Source: Faecalibacterium sp. UBA1819
GTDB lineage: Bacteria; Bacillota; Clostridia; Oscillospirales; Ruminococcaceae
Direction: 5' to 3'
Length of the DNA: 64,000 bases
Assembly: GCA_002315015.1 (NCBI GenBank)
Contig: DCEX01000018.1
Coordinates: forward strand, 62,001-126,000
Part shown: positions 8,793 to 16,340 of the stretch, piece by piece
Numbering within the stretch: the stretch's first letter is position 1
How the letters are laid out: every line of letters begins with the position of its first letter
Notes under the pieces: generated by a model
The model's database searches: none
Seen by the model: only the letters and a program-made list of their open reading frames with translations
Told to the model about the DNA's origin: nothing
Translations under genes and position numbers: made by a program

Positions 8793-8826
8793 TCTATTGG
8801 TACTTTTTTCGATGTGTTGGATTCCA

Positions 8827-9252
8827 TTATTTGAGTTCATTTGCGTGAGTAAGCAGTTCAGCAGCTAAAGAATAACCCTGAACATTGAAATAAGCTACTA
8901 CTGCTGCAACCGCCGGACTATAAATAACGTGGAATTTGTAAGTTGAAACGCCTGCCTTATACATTTGATATTCGTCAAGCATTTCTTCCAAAGTGGAAAT
9001 CAAACTCTGAACATTGTCAACATCAATGTTTTCGTCCGGATTGTTTAACATAGCTTTATATTCAGCGATCATATCGCTAAGTTCTGTTACAACATCAGTA
9101 TCATTAGCTGCAAGCTCATCCTCAATAGCTACTATATTTTTCGCTAGCTGTTCATTTTCAGACGTCGGTGTTGCCGCAAAAGCTACGGTAGTCGGTACGA
9201 GCAGTAAAACTGCCAAAAGACAGCTAATAAATGCCTTAAATTTCTTTTTCAT
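8827..9252 (-). CDS. Secreted protein of unknown function
   Basis: A 141-residue protein with a clear Sec signal peptide (MKKKFKAFISCLLAVLLLVP, cleavage likely after AFA-A near residue 26). The mature part is acidic and helical, with heptad-like leucines (LSDMIAEYKAMLNN, LISTLEEMLDEYQ). It ends with a YSPAVAAVVAYFNVQGYSLA segment followed by AELLTHANELK. I cannot assign it to a named family. It lies 43 nt downstream of the gene at 9296-9742 on the same strand and is probably cotranscribed. Both belong to an A+T-rich accessory stretch next to an AgrD-like peptide gene, so they may be part of a signalling or surface module (inference). Confidence 0.72.
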   Translation of the reverse strand: MKKKFKAFISCLLAVLLLVPTTVAFAATPTSENEQLAKNIVAIEDELAANDTDVVTELSDMIAEYKAMLNNPDENIDVDNVQSLISTLEEMLDEYQMYKAGVSTYKFHVIYSPAVAAVVAYFNVQGYSLAAELLTHANELK

Positions 9253-9295
9253 AGTTTCAACTCCTTATGCTACCTACTTATTTATTTACTCTTTC

Positions 9296-9742
9296 TTATA
9301 TTTTAATCTGCAAAACAAACAGCTCGTTTGTTTGCTGATCGTAAATCATATAGAGATGGTTTTCATATTTTTCAATATGTTTCCAAGTGTAATTGTGTCC
9401 CCAGTTGGGTTGATGTTCTGAAGCGATATTTATGGTGCTCAAATATTCAGAAATCGCAGATTCAATTGTGGTGTCTTTTTCGCTCTTAAAATCACTTAAA
9501 GAATTTTCGGCTTCTTTCACTGAATATTTGGTATATCGGATTCCGTCACCGTGAAAACTATTGTCCGTTTTTTCCTCAAACTCTTTCTTCATACCATCCG
9601 GCAGTTCGATATTCCAAGTTTGCTCGTAAATTCTTTCGGAACTATAATATACATTACCGGCAATGTATAACCCTGCGGATATTGCAACGAGCACCGCAAT
9701 CACAACGCAACAAATAATAATGGCTTTTTTCTCCTTTTTCAT
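9296..9742 (-). CDS. Membrane-anchored protein of unknown function
   Basis: A 148-residue protein with a short Lys-rich N-terminus, one membrane helix (AIIICCVVIAVLVAISAGLY) and an external polar domain ending in LYMIYDQQTNELFVLQIKI. No lipobox, no domain I can name. A strong promoter lies 80-115 nt upstream on the same strand, so it is probably the first gene of a two-gene unit with the secreted protein at 8827-9252. Confidence 0.68.
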   Translation of the reverse strand: MKKEKKAIIICCVVIAVLVAISAGLYIAGNVYYSSERIYEQTWNIELPDGMKKEFEEKTDNSFHGDGIRYTKYSVKEAENSLSDFKSEKDTTIESAISEYLSTINIASEHQPNWGHNYTWKHIEKYENHLYMIYDQQTNELFVLQIKI

Positions 9743-9824
9743 AGAAATCTCTCCTATTAGTTATTGTTTTAATCCTTATCATTAACAAGTAAAGATCTCT
9801 TTAAATGCTTGGTTTGCACTTATG

Positions 9825-9857
9825 ATTATATGATAGCATAGTTTATCGAGATTTCAA
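9825..9857 (-). promoter_or_regulatory. Promoter of the 9742-8827 gene pair
   Basis: On the minus strand TTGAAA (9857-9852) is followed by TATCAT (9835-9830, 16-nt spacer) and overlapping TATAAT (9830-9825). Confidence 0.55.
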
Positions 9858-9905
9858 TAAAACCGCCTCATTCGTTGCCTTGGAATGCTTATCTGCGTAT
9901 TATAT

Positions 9906-9947
9906 AAACAAACTGCCCTACAATATTACTTGCAGGGCAGTTTGTTT
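9906..9947 (-). terminator. Perfect 14-bp hairpin between the AgrD-like gene and its downstream neighbours
   Basis: AAACAAACTGCCCT (9906-9919) pairs perfectly with 9934-9947. It starts a few bases after the AgrD-like stop codon and can terminate on either strand. Confidence 0.6.
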
Positions 9948-9952
9948 AATGG

Positions 9953-10111
9953 TTATTTTTTAAATTTTGCCATTGCTGCAGGAACAGTATTCTGATAATA
10001 CCCAAATCTGCAAGCAGAATTACTTGAAGCAATTCCAGTTTTCAACGCAACAGAAGCAAATGCACGACAAACTTTGTCAACTACATTTTCCCTTTTTTTC
10101 ATTGCCAACAT
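9953..10111 (-). CDS. AgrD-like cyclic lactone autoinducer peptide precursor
   Basis: A 52-residue open frame. Its C-terminal half has the layout of clostridial AgrD precursors: amphipathic N-terminal part (VDKVCRAFASVALKTGIASS), then NSACRFGYYQNTVP and a charged, Lys-rich tail (AAMAKFKK). In the family, the Cys of the SAC motif closes a thiolactone ring with a residue a few positions later, and the Pro-containing tail is cut off by AgrB. Cys34 is the candidate. The start is uncertain: ATG at 10111 or 10102, both behind a weak AAAGAAAAG. No agrB is found nearby. Assignment rests on motif pattern and needs a profile search (TIGR04223-type). Confidence 0.6.
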   Translation of the reverse strand: MLAMKKRENVVDKVCRAFASVALKTGIASSNSACRFGYYQNTVPAAMAKFKK

Positions 10112-10161
10112 CTTTTCTTTGAATTTTCATTTTGCAAAAACAAATAAAAAAGTAAAAAGCA

Positions 10162-10190
10162 CCCTATAGTTTTTGCAACTATAGGGTAAC
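10162..10190 (-). terminator. Hairpin upstream of the AgrD-like gene
   Basis: ACCCTATAG / CTATAGGGT stem. On the minus strand it is followed by GCTTTTTACTTTTTT, so it reads as a terminator in that direction. Confidence 0.5.
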
Positions 10191-10229
10191 ATATATGTGA
10201 TAAATTTTACAATTCAATCGGCTTGTTCG

Positions 10230-10418
10230 TTATTTTGAAATGCCTATTTGATGATTGAATAATACGATGGTGCTTGTAAAAATGCCATCAGCACATTCGA
10301 AAACATAATTTCCGTTATATTTTTGAGCAATAGACTTTATTATAATGTAAATCAAGTAGGCAGCAATACCAATCAGGCATTTAAAAGTCACGATTAAGCA
10401 AGATTTGAAAAAATTCAC
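10230..10418 (-). CDS. Possible small membrane protein, weakly supported
   Basis: A 62-codon frame starting with GTG (GGGAT some 7 nt upstream), encoding one hydrophobic helix (CLIGIAAYLIYIIIKSI) followed by a polar tail. It ends about 40 nt before a terminator-like hairpin on the same strand, which favours a transcript, but I recognise no family. A second hairpin lies only about 25 nt upstream, leaving little room for a promoter. It is too short and unlike AgrB to be the missing processing enzyme. Confidence 0.3.
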   Translation of the reverse strand: MNFFKSCLIVTFKCLIGIAAYLIYIIIKSIAQKYNGNYVFECADGIFTSTIVLFNHQIGISK

Positions 10419-10690
10419 TTATTTATCCCATAATACGGAAAAACCCGATACATTTCCTCATTAATGAATAATAGAAGTGCATCGGATTTTTTTGTTTTCA
10501 ACTAAAAAGTTATCACTTAAATCATATTTACATAAATATTTTTTCCTAATTGCACAAACACTTATAGCCGAAGCGTCTTATGTATTATAAGTATAAAAGC
10601 CGGCTGTATATAAACCACAAAAAGCATGGAACTATTTCAGCGGTTATTTTCTGTATGAAAATCAATAGACCAAGGAGAACTGTCATGCAA
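10419..10690. other. A+T-rich intergenic stretch
   Basis: Contains a hairpin at about 10442-10494 (AAACCCGATACA.. / ..TGCATCGGATTTTTTT) with a T run on the plus strand, and otherwise nothing I can assign. An AAGGAG followed by ATG at 10685 leads only into a terminator-like hairpin. Confidence 0.4.
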
Positions 10691-10738
10691 ACGCCCGACA
10701 AGATCTGCCAAAGGGCATGTCTTGTCGGGCGTGTTTTG
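10691..10738 (-). terminator. Hairpin at the end of the GNAT gene
   Basis: A 13-bp stem ACGCCCGACAAGA (10691-10703) / TCTTGTCGGGCGT (10720-10732) begins just beyond the GNAT stop. The T run is better on the plus strand (GTTTTGTT), so it may be bidirectional. Confidence 0.5.
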
Positions 10739-11242
10739 TTATTGCTTCATTTTTCTAATCTCAAAAGGCTCATTGCAAAGCGATTCTGTTCTTACGCTCT
10801 TAAAGCGCTCGGGGTGAAAATCTTTGCGAATGGAAATACTGTTGAGACAATTGTACCCCAAACTGCGATATAAACGGATGGCCTGTTCGTTTCTTGCGGC
10901 CGCTTCGATATAAAGCGATTCGGAATACTCCCGCACAATTTCCTCAGCACACACAATGGCTTTCGAGCCAAAGCCTTTGTTTCGGTGCTCCGGTTTTACA
11001 TAAAGGTGCTCCAGCCAGTCAATGGCGCCGCCCCGGCTTCCCAAATGAAGAAAGCCGACCACTTCATCGAAAGCCACAATAAAATAAAGTGCATTGCCCT
11101 CGCTCGACCATTGCGTTAAATCCGCCAGTGCCTCGGTGTCTGTTTGTACTTCATCACTATGGGAGAGCCAGAAACCCTGAATGAGCGGCAGCATTTTGCT
11201 TTGTTCAGCGTGGTATTGTTTAAGTTGAAGCATCTTCGACAC
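10739..11242 (-). CDS. GNAT-family N-acetyltransferase
   Basis: A 167-residue acetyl-CoA-dependent acyltransferase. The acetyl-CoA-binding motif A is visible as LYVKPEHRNKGFGSKAI (R/QxxGxG/A type), after a beta-strand VVGFLHLGSRGG and before the NEQAIRLYRSLGYN motif B typical of the family. The acceptor is unknown. It is downstream of the Fic/DUF262 pair on the same strand, separated by 30 nt, so it could be cotranscribed with them or be a chance neighbour. Confidence 0.85.
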   Translation of the reverse strand: MSKMLQLKQYHAEQSKMLPLIQGFWLSHSDEVQTDTEALADLTQWSSEGNALYFIVAFDEVVGFLHLGSRGGAIDWLEHLYVKPEHRNKGFGSKAIVCAEEIVREYSESLYIEAAARNEQAIRLYRSLGYNCLNSISIRKDFHPERFKSVRTESLCNEPFEIRKMKQ

Positions 11243-11272
11243 CTTCTTATTTCATTTAACTTTTTTCATACA

Positions 11273-13084
11273 TCACAATTCTTTATAATACTTTTCAATG
11301 AATGCGGCTATCATTTTACGGCGTTCCATGAGGAAAGTCTCGTAAGAGGATACGTCCATTGCGTCGATGTTGTACGGAATACAGTTTTCAGTGAGATTGG
11401 AAGCCAAAAGTGCTGTATCAGAAATGTTACCCAGTTGAATTTGCTGACCGGAGCATTGCTGTTTCACCTTAGCAAAATATTCACGGGGAGAATCGTCGCT
11501 GATGGCTTTGTTTACTTGTGTATCAAGATAGACATAATTAGCAACTTGATTATATTTAGATTTATTTGTAATGCCGTGCTTTTTTAAGTATGCCTTTGGG
11601 AAAATATGATGCACATCACCGGAAATTGTAATAAGATCAGAAATTTTAGTGCCGTTCATTAGCAAGGAATTACAGTTTTGGTTGATTTGTGCTGCAATAA
11701 ATGTATTGAAAGCAGGACTGGTTACAGAGGATGTTTCCAAGTTTTGAGGAAGTGTCACCGTCCAGAAAGCGTCAGAAAGGGCGGATGCTTCTACCTCAGA
11801 AAGAAAATTTAAAAAGCCCTTTTCATCAATGCTTCGCATATCTCTCTCCATGACTGTTTCCGGAGAGCCGATATAACGGGAAGTCAGCGTGGACATAACA
11901 AACCACTTTTGCACATATCGTTTGATTTGTGCGTTGGGGATGGCAGGGTCATTAAGAAGAATGAAATACAGTGTATATGCAAAGTCGAGTGTCATGTATG
12001 AGTTAAGCAATTTATTTGAAACAAAACCTGCTCCCTTAATTGCCAGAACAAATTGAGAAAAATGATATTCGTTGATAAAGTTCTGAATACCTGCATCAAG
12101 CTTCTGATAGGATTCTTCAATAACAGTTTCACAATATCCTTTGTTTTTAAAATCTCTGCCTGAAAGAAGACTGACAAGGTCTGCCAGTTTTCCTCTGCGA
12201 AATTGATGCATAAAGGAAACACGAAGCATGTCACCATAGTCCGGGTCATAAATATCATCGTAGTCATTGGCGAGCCATTTAATCTTTGGTGCATATTTAG
12301 AATTTTGAAACGCTGCATCGTGCATCAAAGAAGAATAAAACTCCGGCTTTACAGCAAGATGACAGAAATAATCCACTGTTTTTCTGAGCATATCGCCGCC
12401 GTGTTCTGTATCAGCGGCCATTTTGGACATAACAAAATCCGATTGGCTGAGAGGAGTTCCTTTTGAGTTGATACGGATAAAAATATCTGTTACTTCATCG
12501 ATTTCAAGAGAGTGGTCAAGCTCAATGACGCCGATTTGTCGGTTTGCAATGCCCTTTAATTTATCCAATATGTCAGAGAGGTCATCTAAATCAACGTCAG
12601 GATTAGCTTTGCCATACTCATTTACAAATGCTCTTTGTTTGAAACTGGCTCGGAATAAGACAGAAATATCAGGAATCCATTCTTTGTTTTTTAAATGTGA
12701 TGCGTCTTGTACTGCAAAACGCTTATCTTTATCTGTTGCAAGAGGATGAAACGCAATTTTAATTCTGTCGCGGTTGAAGTTTTCATCCAAAACTTCTTTA
12801 CCGGCGATTGCTGCCATCAGGGCAGTAATACGCTGTTGCCCATCAATCAGTATCTTTTTGCCGTTGGATTTCCCGCCCTCTTTTGTTTGCACGTCGGGGT
12901 TTTTCCAAGTGATGATATACCCCGTAGGATATCCTCTGTATAGTGAGTCAATTAAATCTCTCACTTGACTTTTTTTCCACACAAAAGGGCGCTGAATTTC
13001 TGGAATTACAAAATCTTCTGCTTCAATCAATCCAAGAATTGCACTAATTGAATATTGCATTAAAGTGAATTTTTCACCGGTCAT
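11273..13084 (-). CDS. DUF262 / HNH-type (GmrSD-like) protein
   Basis: A 603-residue protein. The N-terminal DUF262 (GmrSD_N, ParB/Srx-like) domain shows IPEIQRPFVW (27-36) and the hallmark DGQQR (81-85), a nucleotide-handling motif. Near the C-terminus H492-H493 (DVHHIFPKAYL) followed by NQVANYVYLDTQVN and ISDDSP matches the DUF1524/HNH-like nuclease part of these proteins. Characterised relatives (GmrSD, BrxU) are modification-dependent type IV restriction enzymes. It begins 3 nt after the Fic gene, implying one operon. A+T-richer than the chromosome around it, consistent with transfer. A defence role is inference. Confidence 0.85.
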   Translation of the reverse strand: MTGEKFTLMQYSISAILGLIEAEDFVIPEIQRPFVWKKSQVRDLIDSLYRGYPTGYIITWKNPDVQTKEGGKSNGKKILIDGQQRITALMAAIAGKEVLDENFNRDRIKIAFHPLATDKDKRFAVQDASHLKNKEWIPDISVLFRASFKQRAFVNEYGKANPDVDLDDLSDILDKLKGIANRQIGVIELDHSLEIDEVTDIFIRINSKGTPLSQSDFVMSKMAADTEHGGDMLRKTVDYFCHLAVKPEFYSSLMHDAAFQNSKYAPKIKWLANDYDDIYDPDYGDMLRVSFMHQFRRGKLADLVSLLSGRDFKNKGYCETVIEESYQKLDAGIQNFINEYHFSQFVLAIKGAGFVSNKLLNSYMTLDFAYTLYFILLNDPAIPNAQIKRYVQKWFVMSTLTSRYIGSPETVMERDMRSIDEKGFLNFLSEVEASALSDAFWTVTLPQNLETSSVTSPAFNTFIAAQINQNCNSLLMNGTKISDLITISGDVHHIFPKAYLKKHGITNKSKYNQVANYVYLDTQVNKAISDDSPREYFAKVKQQCSGQQIQLGNISDTALLASNLTENCIPYNIDAMDVSSYETFLMERRKMIAAFIEKYYKEL

Positions 13085-13087
13085 AAG

Positions 13088-13693
13088 TTATAATTCCTCC
13101 GTTTTGAAGGTTGTATAACCTTCGTAGTAGTAACTGTGGTCAATGCCTTTCATATACACTTCACGGCTGTGGATGTCATCGGTCAAGGCATTTTTTAAAA
13201 GATATTTAATTTCAATATCTTTAATCGGGCTGCGTTCCATTGCAAGCAGATAGTCCTCTTTATCCACTTTGCTCCAATCCACTACTTTTTTGATTTCCGT
13301 TTTTAAAATGTGGTCAAGCCAAATGCGGGTACTTCGCCCATTGCCTTCACGGACAGGGTGAGCGATATTCATTTCCACATACTTTTCTACGATTTCATCA
13401 AATGTTGACTGCGGCATTTTGTCAATATTTTCAAGCGCTGCTTCGAGATACATCAAAGGTGCAAAGCGGAAATTTCCTTTTGCTAAATTTACGGTACGAA
13501 CTTTTCCGGCAAAGAAATAAATATCTTCAAATAGAAACTGATGAATCTTCTGCAAGGTTGCAAATGTCCCAGCTGGAAGGGAATCAAGCATTCCGTTTTC
13601 AAAAAGCTCTGCCGCTTTTTTCTTGCTGATTCGCTCCTCCTCACGGGCTAGGTCGGCGGAACTGGTAAGCCCTAATTTATTTTCAAGTGCCAT
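13088..13693 (-). CDS. Fic-domain protein, probably class III with C-terminal inhibitory helix
   Basis: A 201-residue Fic protein. The active-site loop is HPVREGNGRSTR (112-123), close to the HPFxxGNGR consensus with Phe replaced by Val; His112 would be the catalytic base. Family members usually transfer AMP to target proteins, some toxic. The flap region (KGNFRFAPL, 72-80) is present. Near the C-terminus, SYYYEG (187-192) fits the S/T-x-x-x-E-G/N inhibitory motif; a C-terminal position is characteristic of class III Fic proteins that inhibit themselves. Good ribosome-binding site GGAGG before ATG 13693. It precedes the DUF262/HNH gene by 3 nt. Confidence 0.85.
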   Translation of the reverse strand: MALENKLGLTSSADLAREEERISKKKAAELFENGMLDSLPAGTFATLQKIHQFLFEDIYFFAGKVRTVNLAKGNFRFAPLMYLEAALENIDKMPQSTFDEIVEKYVEMNIAHPVREGNGRSTRIWLDHILKTEIKKVVDWSKVDKEDYLLAMERSPIKDIEIKYLLKNALTDDIHSREVYMKGIDHSYYYEGYTTFKTEEL

Positions 13694-13748
13694 ATCGCAC
13701 CTCCATTCGTTCGGCGTGGCATTTTCTTGGTGGAATACCTGGTCTCTA

Positions 13749-14903
13749 TTATTCTTTTTGTTGACGAACTAACAGCGCGATATTCTCACAATGCTCCGTT
13801 TGCGGGAACAAATCAACCGGCTGTACGGCTTGGGTGCGGTACAGGGGTGCGAGCATTTGAATGTCACGCGCTTGGGTTTCGGGGTTACAGGAGATATACA
13901 CAATTTTTTCGGGCTGCATTTCCAAAAGTGCCTGCAAAAAATGCTCGGAGCATCCGCTGCGGGGCGGGTCGGTGAAAACGACATCAGCGCGTTTGCCTTG
14001 TGCGGCAAGTTCCACCAGTTTCTGCCCTGCATCGGCACAGACAAAAGAAATATTAGAAACGCGATTGCGTTTTGCATTGCGCACGGCATCCTGTACGGCA
14101 TGGCGGTTTTGTTCAAAGCCCAGCACACGCTTCGCGTGCGGTGCGGCCAAAAGCCCGATGGTGCCTGTACCGCAATAGGCGTCAATCACGGTTTCTTTTC
14201 CGGTCAGCCCGGCAAAGCCGATGGCGGCTTGATAAAGGCGTTCTGTTTGCGCGGGGTTCACCTGAAAAAAGGAAGCTGCGGAAAGCTGAAATGTCATGCC
14301 GCAGAGTTTATCCCGAATAAAACCGCTCCCATACAGCACTTTTTCCTGTCGTCCCAGCACCATGGAAGTAAAATCGGGGTTGATATTTTGCACGACGGTG
14401 GTAATTTCCGGGTGAAGCGCCAGCAAACGGCGTACAAAATTGCGGCTTCCAGGAAACATACTGCGCGCGGTGACAAGCACCACTAAAATTTCCCCCGTTT
14501 GTCTGCCGCAGCGCACCATGGCGTGGCGCAAAAAGCCGGTGCCCTTTCGGTCGTCAAACGGCTCGATGCGAAACTGCTTTGCCAAAGAAGCAATACTGCG
14601 GAAAATTGGGTCGGCTGCCGGATGATGCAGCAAACATTTGGTAAACGGCACCAAGCGGTGAGAATTCGGCGCGTAAGTGCCAAAGACGATTTCATTTTTT
14701 CCTTGGCGGCGAAAGGCAACTTGGCATTTATGACGGTAGCCAAGTGCGTCTGGAGAAGGCAGAATGGGGTGAATTTCACAGCCGCTGGGCATCAGGCGAA
14801 CGACGCTTGCTTGCTTTTGTTCGAGCTGGCGCTCATAAGGAAGCGCCAACAGCTGACAGCCGCCGCACTGGGCGGCGTGAGGACAGGGGATAGACGGTTT
14901 CAC
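13749..14903 (-). CDS. rlmD: 23S rRNA (uracil-C5)-methyltransferase, RlmD/TrmA family
   Basis: SAM-dependent RNA m5U methyltransferase of 384 residues. An iron-sulfur cysteine pattern is present at the N-terminus (C7, C13, C16 in CPHAAQCGGCQ, and a later Cys in VPFTKC). The SAM-binding loop is IDAYCGTGTIGL, followed by FTDPPRSGC and the catalytic-Cys region YISCNPETQ. There is no N-terminal TRAM domain, so it is shorter than Escherichia coli RlmD; the exact uridine modified (U747 or U1939-type) cannot be stated. It starts 6 nt after the MATE gene, so the two are probably one operon. Confidence 0.88.
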   Translation of the reverse strand: MKPSIPCPHAAQCGGCQLLALPYERQLEQKQASVVRLMPSGCEIHPILPSPDALGYRHKCQVAFRRQGKNEIVFGTYAPNSHRLVPFTKCLLHHPAADPIFRSIASLAKQFRIEPFDDRKGTGFLRHAMVRCGRQTGEILVVLVTARSMFPGSRNFVRRLLALHPEITTVVQNINPDFTSMVLGRQEKVLYGSGFIRDKLCGMTFQLSAASFFQVNPAQTERLYQAAIGFAGLTGKETVIDAYCGTGTIGLLAAPHAKRVLGFEQNRHAVQDAVRNAKRNRVSNISFVCADAGQKLVELAAQGKRADVVFTDPPRSGCSEHFLQALLEMQPEKIVYISCNPETQARDIQMLAPLYRTQAVQPVDLFPQTEHCENIALLVRQQKE

Positions 14904-14909
14904 AGGAAA

Positions 14910-16277
14910 TCACTCCTCTCGCTGCATTTGACGCGACCGCGCCAGGTAGCGCTGAAGCGTAAAGATGAACCAGCCGAACACCACAATGCCTTTCAAAATG
15001 CTGGAAATGCTGATGCTCCACCAAACGCCGTCCAGACCTAACACGGTAGCGGACAGCACTACCGCCATCGGAATGCGCAGCAAATTGCCTACAATGCCGG
15101 AAATAGCGGGCGGCACTGGATGGCCTAGCCCTTGGAATGCGCCGGAAGATGTGATTTCCAGGCACATTAAAAATTGCGAATAGCCCATGATGCGCAGATA
15201 GGACACACCGATTTCCACCACATCTGGCTCTGAAATGAAAATGCGGCAAAGCGGTTCCGGGAACACAATCAAGATGAATGTGGTGAAAATACTCCAAACA
15301 ATCATCAGGCGAATGGCAGTCCAATAGCCCTTTCGGATGCGTTCCGGTTTATTTGCCCCGTAGTTTTGCGCCAAAAACGCATTGACGGCAGTAGCGAAAC
15401 CATCGGCAGTCATATAAGAGATGGATTCAATTTGTGTTCCTACTTTTTGCGCGGCAATGGCAGCATCGCCCCAACCGGCAATCAAACGCGCGATAATCAT
15501 GGAAAGACTGGAAAAAAACATGCTTTGCAGCGAAACGGGCAAGCCGATTTTAGCCACTGCGCACCAATCCTGCCAATGGCTGCGCGAAAAAAGATGAACG
15601 TAGGGGAATAAATGGCTTTCCCGCATGGCTGATAACAAAAACATGACAGATACCACAGCTTGTGCCAAAACGGTAGCCAACGCAGCCCCCGCCACGTTCA
15701 TGCGGGGAAACGGCCCGAGGCCAAAAATCATCAGCGGGTCTAAAATCATGTTTGCAACAAGCCCCACTGCCGTGGAACGAAATACAATAGTGCTGTTCCC
15801 GGTTGCGGTGAAAAGTCCGGTAAAAATCTGCGTGCAGAACGTGAATAAAAAGCCCGAAGCAACCACAATCAGATAAAGCTGGGCATCTTGTGTGACAGCG
15901 GCGCTGTTCAATTTAAAAAACGCAATGAGCGGTACATGGAAAATGAGGCACACGGCAGTGAAAAACGCCATGAGTACCGCACCCATGTGAAAAGCCGTTT
16001 GTGCATAACGTGCCGCAAGAGGTGCGTCGCCGGCACCGATAGCGTGAGCCACCTTGACCTGCGCACCAAGGCGGGGAATGGTAGCAAGCCCTTGTGCCAG
16101 CCAAAGATACATGCCGGCGGCACCCACGGCGGCCACGGCATCCGCAGAAACGCGGCCAATCCAAATCATGTCGATCATGTTGTACGCCATTTGCATCAAC
16201 GAGGTTCCCATAATGGGAAGCGCCAGCCGCGCCAGTGTCGGCGTGATGCGTCCGTTCAATAAATCAATTTTTTGCAT
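14910..16277 (-). CDS. MATE-family multidrug/metabolite exporter
   Basis: A 455-residue integral membrane protein with about twelve helices in two similar halves. The MATE signature is visible at both N-domain (ALPIMGTSLMQMAYNMIDMI) and C-domain (LPVSLQSMFFSSLSMIIAR) starts, and the GWGDAAIAAQKVGTQIES segment is typical of the family. It would export cationic compounds using a Na+ or H+ gradient. The substrate is unknown. First gene ahead of the rRNA methyltransferase. Confidence 0.9.
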   Translation of the reverse strand: MQKIDLLNGRITPTLARLALPIMGTSLMQMAYNMIDMIWIGRVSADAVAAVGAAGMYLWLAQGLATIPRLGAQVKVAHAIGAGDAPLAARYAQTAFHMGAVLMAFFTAVCLIFHVPLIAFFKLNSAAVTQDAQLYLIVVASGFLFTFCTQIFTGLFTATGNSTIVFRSTAVGLVANMILDPLMIFGLGPFPRMNVAGAALATVLAQAVVSVMFLLSAMRESHLFPYVHLFSRSHWQDWCAVAKIGLPVSLQSMFFSSLSMIIARLIAGWGDAAIAAQKVGTQIESISYMTADGFATAVNAFLAQNYGANKPERIRKGYWTAIRLMIVWSIFTTFILIVFPEPLCRIFISEPDVVEIGVSYLRIMGYSQFLMCLEITSSGAFQGLGHPVPPAISGIVGNLLRIPMAVVLSATVLGLDGVWWSISISSILKGIVVFGWFIFTLQRYLARSRQMQREE

Positions 16278-16340
16278 CCAATCTTCCTTTCACATTCTTA
16301 CAACAGTCACACAAAACATCATAGGCTCAACACAGCGGCA

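Noticed and set aside
10230..10418. The small membrane frame as the missing AgrB
   Set aside because: AgrB proteins are about 200 residues with several helices and conserved His/Cys; this frame has one helix and 62 residues.
10685..10873. ATG with AAGGAG on the plus strand upstream of the GNAT gene end
   Set aside because: The frame runs straight into a hairpin with a T run and then antisense to the GNAT gene; no protein features.
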